Below are positions 7,638-14,075 of a stretch of 64,000 nt of DNA, piece by piece (position 1 is the first letter of the stretch; every line of letters begins with the position of its first letter). The stretch is from Mycolicibacterium canariasense. GTDB lineage: Bacteria; Actinomycetota; Actinomycetes; Mycobacteriales; Mycobacteriaceae. The stretch lies in NCBI RefSeq assembly GCF_002101555.1, contig NZ_LQOL01000058.1, positions 124,001 through 188,000 on the forward strand, given 5' to 3'. The translations under genes were made by a program, and so were the position numbers. The notes under the pieces were generated by a model. That model saw only the letters and a program-made list of their open reading frames with translations. It made no database searches and was not told the origin of the DNA.

Positions 7638-8987
7638 ATGAACCCCGCACCCGAAGACACCCAAAAACCGACACTGCGGCGGGTTTCGGCCCGCGAGACC
7701 CGCCGCGCCAGCGGTATCGCGTTCCTGGCCTGGACCATCGCCGTCTACGACTTCATCCTGTTCGGTACCCTGCTGCCCAGGATCGAGGAGTCGTTCGGCT
7801 GGAGCACCAGCTACGCCCTGCTGGTCTCGACACTGGTCAGCGTCGGAACCGCCGTCGTGGTGCTCGGCGTCGGTCCCATGGTGGACAAGCTCGGCCGGCG
7901 CCGCGGGATGATCATCTCGGTCGCCGGCACCGCGGCCTCCTCGGCGGCCACCGCAGCCACCGCCGGGGCCGCCTCGCTGATCGGCGTGCGCTCCATCAGC
8001 GGCCTCGGGCTGGCCGAACAATCCGTCAACGCCACCTATCTCAACGAGCTCTACGCCGTGACCGAGGACGAAAAGGTCCGGCGCAACCGGGGATTCGTCT
8101 ATTCGATGGTGCAGACCGGATGGCCCATCGGCGCGCTGCTGGCGGCCGGTTTCGTCGCGGCCGTCAGCGCGGTGTTCGGTGCCGACGCGTGGCGGCTGGC
8201 CTTCCTGCTGGCCACCGTTCCGGCGATCCTGGTCGCGCTGTTGTGCCGGACACTGCGCGAGAGTCCGCAATTCGAACTGCAACAACGCATCCGCAAGCTG
8301 CGCAAGGGCGGGGACGCGGCGGGCGCGGCCCGGCTGGCCGCCGCCTACGACGTCGACCACGAGACCGCCGCACCGTTCCGGCGCATCTTCCACGGCGTCC
8401 ACCTACGCAACACCATCGTGCTGTCGGTCGCCTGGTTGTTCAATTGGTTTGCCATTCAGACGTTCTCGGTGCTCGGGACCACCGTACTGGAAACCGGGAA
8501 GGGCATCGACGCGTCGAACACCCTGCTGATGGTGGTGGTGTCGAACCTGGTCGGCGCGCTGGGCTACCTCGCCCACGGCTGGGCCGGTGACCGGTTCGGG
8601 CGGCGCAACACCATCGCGGTCGGCTGGTTGCTGTCCGGGGGCTTCTTCGCGGCCATGCTGCTGGGCCCGAGCACGCCGGTGTACGTGATCGTCACCTACA
8701 TGATGGGGCTGTTCTTCCTGCTCGGCCCGTACGCGGCCATCCTGTTCTTCCAGGCCGAGTGTTTCAGCGTGGAATGCCGGGCCACCGGCAGCTCGTTCAT
8801 CGGCGCGATGAGCCAGCCCGGGGCGATCGTCGCCGGCTTCATCCTCACCGCGCTGACCGCTGCGGCGGTGCCGTATTCGGCCGCCGCGCTGTACGTCGGT
8901 GCGGTCGGCGCGGTCCTGTCCGCGGTCGCGGTGCTGTTCGCCCGCAGCGTGGCACCGGCCGGCGACACCGACAAGGCCGCGGCGTGA
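7638..8987 (+). CDS. MFS transporter (metabolite:H+ symporter type)
   Basis: This is a 449-residue integral membrane protein with about 12 predicted helices. Both MFS loop motifs are present: DKLGRRRG after helix 2 and the related DRFGRRN in the second half. A central cytoplasmic loop rich in basic residues (QQRIRKLRKGG) divides the two halves. ATG 7638 follows a GGAGGACCTCC ribosome site. The architecture is that of the sugar/organic-acid symporter group. Its place between the amidohydrolase genes and two dehydrogenases suggests that it imports the compound metabolised by this operon. Confidence 0.9.
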   Translation: MNPAPEDTQKPTLRRVSARETRRASGIAFLAWTIAVYDFILFGTLLPRIEESFGWSTSYALLVSTLVSVGTAVVVLGVGPMVDKLGRRRGMIISVAGTAASSAATAATAGAASLIGVRSISGLGLAEQSVNATYLNELYAVTEDEKVRRNRGFVYSMVQTGWPIGALLAAGFVAAVSAVFGADAWRLAFLLATVPAILVALLCRTLRESPQFELQQRIRKLRKGGDAAGAARLAAAYDVDHETAAPFRRIFHGVHLRNTIVLSVAWLFNWFAIQTFSVLGTTVLETGKGIDASNTLLMVVVSNLVGALGYLAHGWAGDRFGRRNTIAVGWLLSGGFFAAMLLGPSTPVYVIVTYMMGLFFLLGPYAAILFFQAECFSVECRATGSSFIGAMSQPGAIVAGFILTALTAAAVPYSAAALYVGAVGAVLSAVAVLFARSVAPAGDTDKAAA

Positions 8988-9754
8988 CCGCCGCCGCGGC
9001 GCCGGTCGCCGTCATCACGGGTGCCGCATCGGGTATCGGCGCGGCCACCGCCATGGCGCTGGCCCGGTCCGGATACCGGGTCGGTATCGGCAGTTTCCCC
9101 GGTGATCCGCACGACCCGCAACGCACCCTGGCCGCGGTGCAGCGGGCCGGCGGTGTCGGCGCCGTCATCGAGGTGGACGTCCGCGACACCGCCTCGGTCG
9201 AGCGGTTCGTCGAGCAGGCCGTGCAGCGGTGGGGACGGCTGGACACCGCGATCGCGAATGCCGGCATCCTGCGCGCCGCCCCGTTCACCGCGATGACCGA
9301 CGACCAGTGGGAGGACGTGCTGTCGGTCGATCTGCACGGCGTCATGCGCACTGCGCGGGCCGCGGTACGCCACCTCGGTCCCGGTGGGTCCATCGTGGCG
9401 GTGTCCTCGATCGCCGGCGGCGTCTACGGCTGGGGCGAGCACGCCCACTACGCCACCGCCAAGGCCGGTGTCATCGGGCTGGTGCGCAGCCTGGCCGTCG
9501 AGTTCGGCCCGCGCGGTATCCGTGCCAATGCCATCATTCCGGGGCTGATCGAGACACCGCAGTCCCTCGATGCCGTGAATTCCCTTGGGCCGGAAGGCCT
9601 TCGGCAGGCGGGTGGCTACATCCCGGCCGGGCGGGTGGGCCGGCCCGAAGAAGTCGCCACCGTTGCGGCCTTCCTGGCCGGCGACGGTGCGTCCTATGTC
9701 AACGGTCAGGCGATCATCGTCGACGGTGCGCTGACCGTCGCCATGCGCGACTGA
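8984..9754 (+). CDS. SDR-family oxidoreductase
   Basis: This 256-residue classical short-chain dehydrogenase starts at GTG 8984 inside the stop codon of the transporter gene (GTGA overlap). It has the NAD(P)-binding motif TGAASGIG near residue 14, NAG (IANAG), the catalytic Ser in VAVSSIAGG, and YATAK with the catalytic Tyr and Lys. The C-terminus YVNGQAIIVDGAL is typical of the family. The substrate is unknown, but the tight coupling shows that it belongs to the same catabolic unit. Clear ligand-binding specificity cannot be read from sequence. Confidence 0.92.
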   Translation: MTAAAAPVAVITGAASGIGAATAMALARSGYRVGIGSFPGDPHDPQRTLAAVQRAGGVGAVIEVDVRDTASVERFVEQAVQRWGRLDTAIANAGILRAAPFTAMTDDQWEDVLSVDLHGVMRTARAAVRHLGPGGSIVAVSSIAGGVYGWGEHAHYATAKAGVIGLVRSLAVEFGPRGIRANAIIPGLIETPQSLDAVNSLGPEGLRQAGGYIPAGRVGRPEEVATVAAFLAGDGASYVNGQAIIVDGALTVAMRD

Positions 9755-9774
9755 CCCGACTCCAGGAGAGACCT

Positions 9775-10524
9775 ATGAGCATCCCGCACACCGACCTGCT
9801 GAGCGGACGGACGGCCGTGGTCACCGGCGCCGCCAGCGGTATCGGGCGCGCCATCGCCGCGCACTATCTGGCCGCCGGCGCCCGGGTGATCCTCGCCGAC
9901 CGCGACACCGCGGTCGGCGATGTCGCGACCGAACTCGGCGCCGAAGCCGGCCTGGTCCTCGATGCCACCGACGAGGATCAGGTGACCACCGCGATCGCCG
10001 GTGCCGAGGAGACACTGGGCCGAATCGACATCCTGGTCACCTCGCACGGCATCCTCACGCAATCCCCGCTGGCCGACATGACATTGGGCCAGTGGCAGGA
10101 GACCCTGCACATCGACCTCACCAGCGTCTTCCTGCTCAACCGCGCGGTGCTGGCCGGCATGCTAGGCCGTGGCGGCGGCCGCATCGTCAACGTCGCATCG
10201 CAGCTGGCCATCAAGGGCGGTGCATCGTTGGCCCACTACGCTGCCGCCAAGGCCGGGGTCATCGCGATGACGAAATCCCTTGCGCTGGAAGTCTCCGCAC
10301 GCGGGGTCCTGGTCAACGCGATCGCGCCCGGGCCGATCGAGACGCCGCTGCTGGCCGGGATCGACGACGACTGGAAGGTGGCCAAGCGAGCCGATCTGCC
10401 GCTGGGCCGGTTCGGCACCCCCGACGAGGTGGCGCCCACCGCCGTGCTGCTGGGTTCCGATCCGGGCGGCAACCTGTTCGTCGGCCAGGTGCTCGGGCCC
10501 AACTCCGGCGACGTGATGCCCTGA
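9775..10524 (+). CDS. SDR-family oxidoreductase (second copy in operon)
   Basis: This is a 249-residue short-chain dehydrogenase with a CAGGAGAG ribosome site 20 bases after the first SDR gene. Its features are TGAASGIGRA (cofactor motif), the segment SHGIL in place of the usual NAG, IVNVASQLA with the catalytic Ser, and YAAAKAGV with Tyr and Lys. The usual NNAG/NAG motif is replaced by TSHG, a moderate deviation seen in some SDR subgroups. The protein shares the SDR core with the gene before it but is not a recent duplicate. It probably oxidises or reduces an intermediate of the island pathway. Confidence 0.9.
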   Translation: MSIPHTDLLSGRTAVVTGAASGIGRAIAAHYLAAGARVILADRDTAVGDVATELGAEAGLVLDATDEDQVTTAIAGAEETLGRIDILVTSHGILTQSPLADMTLGQWQETLHIDLTSVFLLNRAVLAGMLGRGGGRIVNVASQLAIKGGASLAHYAAAKAGVIAMTKSLALEVSARGVLVNAIAPGPIETPLLAGIDDDWKVAKRADLPLGRFGTPDEVAPTAVLLGSDPGGNLFVGQVLGPNSGDVMP

Positions 10525-10820
10525 TGTGCGGCGGATGCGGCGGCGGCCCGCACGACCCGATGCAGGCGCGGATGTCCGGTCCGCGGCGCCGCGCCGCCGT
10601 GGCAGCGACGGCGGCGCGGCTGCGCCCGGGGCTCACGGTCCGGGTGGCCGAGCGCGCGTGGACGGTGACCGACCGCACCGGACGGGTCACCGTCTGCCGC
10701 ACCTTCGGTCAACTGGTCGACGTCCTGCACCGGCACGGGGTGGCACGCACCGTCGCGCAGACCCGCCTGCTGGATGCCGCGGCAGCGGTGGACCGGAGCG
10801 CCGCACCGGAAGCCGGGTGA
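10524..10820 (+). CDS. Small CGGC-motif protein of unknown function
   Basis: This 98-residue ORF has its ATG on the last base of the preceding stop codon, so translation is likely coupled. It begins MCGGCGGGPHDP, placing two cysteines in a CxxC at the very N-terminus, followed by a basic Arg/Ala-rich region and a short helical tail. The single further Cys is in VTVCRTFG. The N-terminal CGGC could bind metal or act in redox chemistry. I do not recognise a family. It ends 21 bases before pafB, so it is either the last gene of the island or an original neighbour of pafBC. Confidence 0.65.
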   Translation: MCGGCGGGPHDPMQARMSGPRRRAAVAATAARLRPGLTVRVAERAWTVTDRTGRVTVCRTFGQLVDVLHRHGVARTVAQTRLLDAAAAVDRSAAPEAG

Positions 10821-10828
10821 ACCCCCGC

Positions 10829-10841
10829 TAAGCTGTGCCGA
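10829..10841 (+). promoter_or_regulatory. Candidate leaderless promoter of pafB-pafC
   Basis: TAAGCT at 10829-10834 is followed by seven bases and GTG 10842. Hexamer, spacing and start codon are identical to those of pafA. No Shine-Dalgarno sequence is present. It supplies pafB with its own transcription start now that the island separates it from pafA. I do not find the PafBC recognition motif (TTGTCRGTG) at the expected distance upstream, so this is probably a housekeeping promoter. Confidence 0.6.
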
Positions 10842-11846
10842 GTGGCGACATCCAAGGTCGAGCGGCTGATGAACCTGGTCATCGCGCTGCTGGCCACCCG
10901 TAACTACCTCACCGCGGAGAAGATCCGCAGCTCGGTCGCCGGCTACGCGGACAGCCCCAGCGATGAAGCGTTCTCCCGGATGTTCGAGCGGGACAAGAAC
11001 GAGTTGCGCGATCTGGGCATCCCGCTGGAGACCGGCCGGGTGTCCGCCTTCGACCCCACCGAGGGGTACCGCATCAACCGGGACGCCTACGCGCTGCCGC
11101 CGGTGCAGCTGACCGCCGACGAGGCCGCCGCGGTGGCGGTGGCCACCCAGCTGTGGCAATCGCCGGAACTGGTCACCGCGACGCAGAGCGCGGTGCTCAA
11201 GCTGCGGGCCGCCGGGGTGGACGTCGACGCCGATGCCGATGTCGCGATCACCTCGACGGCCAACCTGCCCGGACTGCGCGGCTCCGAGGAGGTGCTGCGA
11301 GTTCTGTTGTCCGCCATCGATTCCGGTCATGCGGTCCAGTTCGATCACCGCCCGGCGCGCAGCGAGCCGTTCCTGACCCGCACCGTCGAGCCGTGGGGTG
11401 TGGTGACCCACCGGGGCCGCTGGTATCTGGTCGGGCACGACCGCGACCGCGACGACACCAGGACCTTCCGGCTGTCCCGGATCGGCAGTGTGCCCGTGCC
11501 GGTCGGCCCGCCGGGCGCGGTGCACAAACCGGCCGGGGTGAATCTGCGCGAGCTGGTGGCTCGGGCGGTGTCGGAGGTCCCGACGGGCGAGCAGGCCCGG
11601 GTGTGGATCGCCGACGGCCGGGCCACGGCGCTGCGCCGGCAGGCCACCCACACCCAGCCGCAGAGCTTCGGCGGCCGGCCCGGTGAGGTGATCACCGTCG
11701 ATATCGGCATGTCCGACCGGCTGGCCAGGGAGATCGCCGGCTACGGCGCCGACGCGGTGGCGCTCGAGCCGCAGGCGTTACGCGAGGATGTGGTGAGCCG
11801 GTTGCGGGCGGGGGCCGGCGCAGAGGTAGAGGCGGATCGCGCATGA
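10842..11846 (+). CDS. pafB: PafB, WYL-domain transcriptional regulator of the DNA-damage response
   Basis: PafB forms a heterodimer with PafC and activates LexA-independent DNA-damage genes in mycobacteria (established for M. smegmatis). The 334-residue protein begins with a winged-helix region (MATSKVERLMNLVIALL, then EAFSRMFERDKNEL). A WYL domain follows near residues 150-220 with WGVVTHRGRWYLVGHD, and then the WCX extension. Length agrees with the tuberculosis protein. The start GTG 10842 gives the family N-terminus. It overlaps pafC by the ATGA arrangement at 11843-11846, consistent with co-translation of heterodimer partners. Confidence 0.97.
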   Translation: MATSKVERLMNLVIALLATRNYLTAEKIRSSVAGYADSPSDEAFSRMFERDKNELRDLGIPLETGRVSAFDPTEGYRINRDAYALPPVQLTADEAAAVAVATQLWQSPELVTATQSAVLKLRAAGVDVDADADVAITSTANLPGLRGSEEVLRVLLSAIDSGHAVQFDHRPARSEPFLTRTVEPWGVVTHRGRWYLVGHDRDRDDTRTFRLSRIGSVPVPVGPPGAVHKPAGVNLRELVARAVSEVPTGEQARVWIADGRATALRRQATHTQPQSFGGRPGEVITVDIGMSDRLAREIAGYGADAVALEPQALREDVVSRLRAGAGAEVEADRA

Positions 11847-12796
11847 GCCAAGTGTCCGAGCGGCTGGTCCGGCTGCTGAACATGGTGCCGTACTTCAAGG
11901 CCAACCCGAAGGTGACCCGGTCGGAGGCGGCCGCGGCGCTGGGCGTGTCCCGCAAACAACTCGACGCGGACATCGCGCAACTGTGGATGTGCGGTCTACC
12001 CGGGTACAGTCCCGGCGACCTCATCGACTTCGACTTCACCGACGACACCGTCGAGGTGACGTTCTCCGCCGGGGTGGACCAACCGCTGCGGCTGACCTCG
12101 CCCGAGGCCACCGGCATCCTGGTTGCGCTGCGGTCGCTGCTCGACGTGCCCGGCATGGTCGACCCGGAAGCCGCGCGCAGCGCCATCGCCAAGATCGAAT
12201 CGGCGGCCGGTGAACAGCTCACGGTCCCCGGCACACATCAAGACCCGACGCCGGTGGAGAGCGCCGCCGCGGCGGCGGTGCGGGCGGCGGTACGCACCGG
12301 GCGGGCGCTGTCGATCGAATACCACTCGGCCTCCCACGACGCGGTGTCGGTGCGCATCGTCGACCCCATCCGGGTGGTGCTGGTCGGCGACAACAGCTAC
12401 CTCGAGGCCTGGTGCCGGTCCGCCGAGGGGGTGCGACTGTTCCGGTTCGACCGGATCGTGCGCGCCGAGGTGCTGGACGAGCCGGCCACCCCGCCTCAGC
12501 CGGCGGTGGCGGCCGAGCCCGACACCTCGCTGTTCGACGCCGACCCGGCGCTGCCGTCGGCGACACTGCTGATCGACCGGTCGGCCGCGTGGATGTTCGA
12601 CTACTACCCGCTGCGCGTGCTGCGGGAGCTGCCCGGCGGGTCGTTCGAGGCGGCCATGACCTACGCCTCGGACGCGTGGATGGCCCGCTTCGTGCTGGGT
12701 TTCGGCTCGGCGGTGCGGGTGCTTGCGCCCGAGGCGCTGGCGGCGCGGGTACGCGAGTCGGCCGCGGCGGCACTGCGCGCCTACGAAGACGGGTAG
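11843..12796 (+). CDS. pafC: PafC, WYL-domain transcriptional regulator
   Basis: This is the partner of PafB in the transcriptional activator PafBC. The 317-residue protein has an N-terminal helix-turn-helix (SERLVRLLNMVPYF, SEAAAALGVSRKQLDADI) and a WYL domain around residues 160-220 (RIVDPIRVVLVGDNSYLEAWC), followed by a WCX domain. It overlaps pafB by four bases. The stop codon TAG at 12794-12796 is also the beginning of a good -10 hexamer (TAGACT) positioned for tatA, so tatA may have its own promoter inside the pafC end. Confidence 0.97.
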   Translation: MSQVSERLVRLLNMVPYFKANPKVTRSEAAAALGVSRKQLDADIAQLWMCGLPGYSPGDLIDFDFTDDTVEVTFSAGVDQPLRLTSPEATGILVALRSLLDVPGMVDPEAARSAIAKIESAAGEQLTVPGTHQDPTPVESAAAAAVRAAVRTGRALSIEYHSASHDAVSVRIVDPIRVVLVGDNSYLEAWCRSAEGVRLFRFDRIVRAEVLDEPATPPQPAVAAEPDTSLFDADPALPSATLLIDRSAAWMFDYYPLRVLRELPGGSFEAAMTYASDAWMARFVLGFGSAVRVLAPEALAARVRESAAAALRAYEDG

Positions 12797-12799
12797 ACT
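12794..12799 (+). promoter_or_regulatory. Candidate -10 element of tatA built on the pafC stop codon
   Basis: TAGACT at 12794-12799 fits TAnnnT and starts with the TAG stop of pafC. Transcription would begin near 12806, leaving a leader of about 20 bases that contains the TTGGAGGTG ribosome site of tatA. The call is inferred from sequence alone. Confidence 0.45.
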
Positions 12800-12826
12800 C
12801 GGCCTCAATCTTTTGGAGGTGACTGA

Positions 12827-13069
12827 ATGGGCGGTCTTCAACCCTGGCATTGGTTGATCGTCATCGCGGTGTTCGTCCTGCTGTTCGGCGCCAAGAAGCT
12901 GCCGGACGCGGCGCGCTCGCTGGGCAAGTCGATGCGGATCTTCAAGTCGGAGATCAAAGAGATGCAGGCCGAGTCGCATTCCGACTCCACCGAGCCGGCC
13001 AAGCCGATCACCTCGGAGCGTGTCGACACCCCGGCGCCCGAGCAGACCTCGGACAAACGGCCGGCCTGA
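12827..13069 (+). CDS. tatA: Sec-independent protein translocase TatA
   Basis: TatA oligomerises to form the passage for folded proteins in the twin-arginine translocation system. The 80-residue protein has the canonical order: an N-terminal transmembrane helix (about residues 7-20, WHWLIVIAVFVLLFGAKKLP), the FGAKKLP hinge, an amphipathic helix (DAARSLGKSMRIFKSEIKEM) and a hydrophilic acidic/Pro tail. A strong GGAGGTG ribosome site precedes ATG 12827. It is followed by tatC, as in M. tuberculosis Rv2094c-Rv2093c. A short hairpin lies between the two genes. Confidence 0.97.
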   Translation: MGGLQPWHWLIVIAVFVLLFGAKKLPDAARSLGKSMRIFKSEIKEMQAESHSDSTEPAKPITSERVDTPAPEQTSDKRPA

Positions 13070-13087
13070 CGCCATCGCGCCTGCCCG

Positions 13088-13106
13088 CCGCGGCCTGATG
13101 CCGCGG
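13088..13106 (+). terminator. Short GC hairpin between tatA and tatC (possible attenuator)
   Basis: CCGCGGC (13088-13094) and GCCGCGG (13100-13106) form a perfect 7-bp stem with a CTGAT loop, followed by CTTTAG. It is too short on U residues for a full terminator but could stall RNA polymerase or stabilise the tatA 3' end. Confidence 0.4.
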
Positions 13107-13124
13107 CTTTAGGCGTGTCCAGAC

Positions 13125-14075
13125 ATGTCACCGAAGCCCGGAATATTCAAGAAGCTCGACCCGCGGCAGCGCCGAGCCCGGGTCAACCCCGACGGCACGA
13201 TGTCGCTCGTCGACCATCTGACCGAACTGCGCAACCGGCTGCTGATCGCGATGGCGGCCGTCGTCCTCACCACCACGCTGGGATTCTTCTGGTACTCGCA
13301 CGGTTTCTTCGGCTTCCACAGCCTCGGCGACTGGTTGCGCGGCCCGTACTGTGCGCTGCCGCCGTCGGCGCGGGCCTCGATCTCGGCCGACGGCGCGTGC
13401 CGGTTGCTGGCCACCGCACCGTTCGACCAGTTCATGCTGCGCCTCAAGGTCGCGCTCACCGCCGGCGTGGTGCTGGCCTGCCCGGTATGGCTGTACCAGA
13501 TCTGGGCCTTCATCACCCCCGGCCTGTACAAGAAGGAACGCCGCTTCGCGATGCTGTTCGTGGGGTTCGGCGCGGCCCTGTTCATCACCGGGGCAGTGCT
13601 GGCCTACGTGGTGCTGGCCAAGGCCTTGGACTTCCTGCTGACCGTGGGCAGCGACGTGCAGGTGACCGCGCTCAACGGCGATCAGTACTTCGGCTTCCTG
13701 ATCAACCTGCTGCTGGTGTTCGGCATCAGCTTCGAATTTCCGCTGCTGATCATCATGCTCAACATGATCGGCGTGCTCAGCTACGACAAGCTCAAGGCGT
13801 GGCGGCGCGGCCTGATCTTCGGCCTGTTCGTCTTCGCCGCCTTCGCCACCCCGGGTTCGGATCCGTTCTCCATGCTGGCGCTGTCGTGCGCGCTGTCCGT
13901 GCTGCTGGAGCTCGCCATCCAGATCGCCCGCCTGCACGACCGGCAGAAGGCGCGGCGCGCGGCGCTGGAGGAGGTCCCCGACGACGAGGCCGCCCCGATC
14001 GGTGCCGCCGAACCCATCGAGCCGCCGACCGCCGTGTCCTCGGCATCCTCACCGGTTGATGACGACGCCACCTGA
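13125..14075 (+). CDS. tatC: Sec-independent protein translocase TatC
   Basis: TatC is the receptor of the twin-arginine translocase and binds the RR signal. The 316-residue protein has an N-terminal cytoplasmic stretch with MSLVDHLTELRNR, the conserved glutamate-containing motif before helix 1, and six predicted membrane helices. These include FITPGLYKKERR between helices 2 and 3 and LLIIMLNMIGVLSYDKLKAWRR near helix 5. The C-terminal tail is charged and probably disordered. A probable client, a Tat-type polyamine-binding lipoprotein, is encoded at 57476-58663. It overlaps the helY start. Confidence 0.97.
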   Translation: MSPKPGIFKKLDPRQRRARVNPDGTMSLVDHLTELRNRLLIAMAAVVLTTTLGFFWYSHGFFGFHSLGDWLRGPYCALPPSARASISADGACRLLATAPFDQFMLRLKVALTAGVVLACPVWLYQIWAFITPGLYKKERRFAMLFVGFGAALFITGAVLAYVVLAKALDFLLTVGSDVQVTALNGDQYFGFLINLLLVFGISFEFPLLIIMLNMIGVLSYDKLKAWRRGLIFGLFVFAAFATPGSDPFSMLALSCALSVLLELAIQIARLHDRQKARRAALEEVPDDEAAPIGAAEPIEPPTAVSSASSPVDDDAT

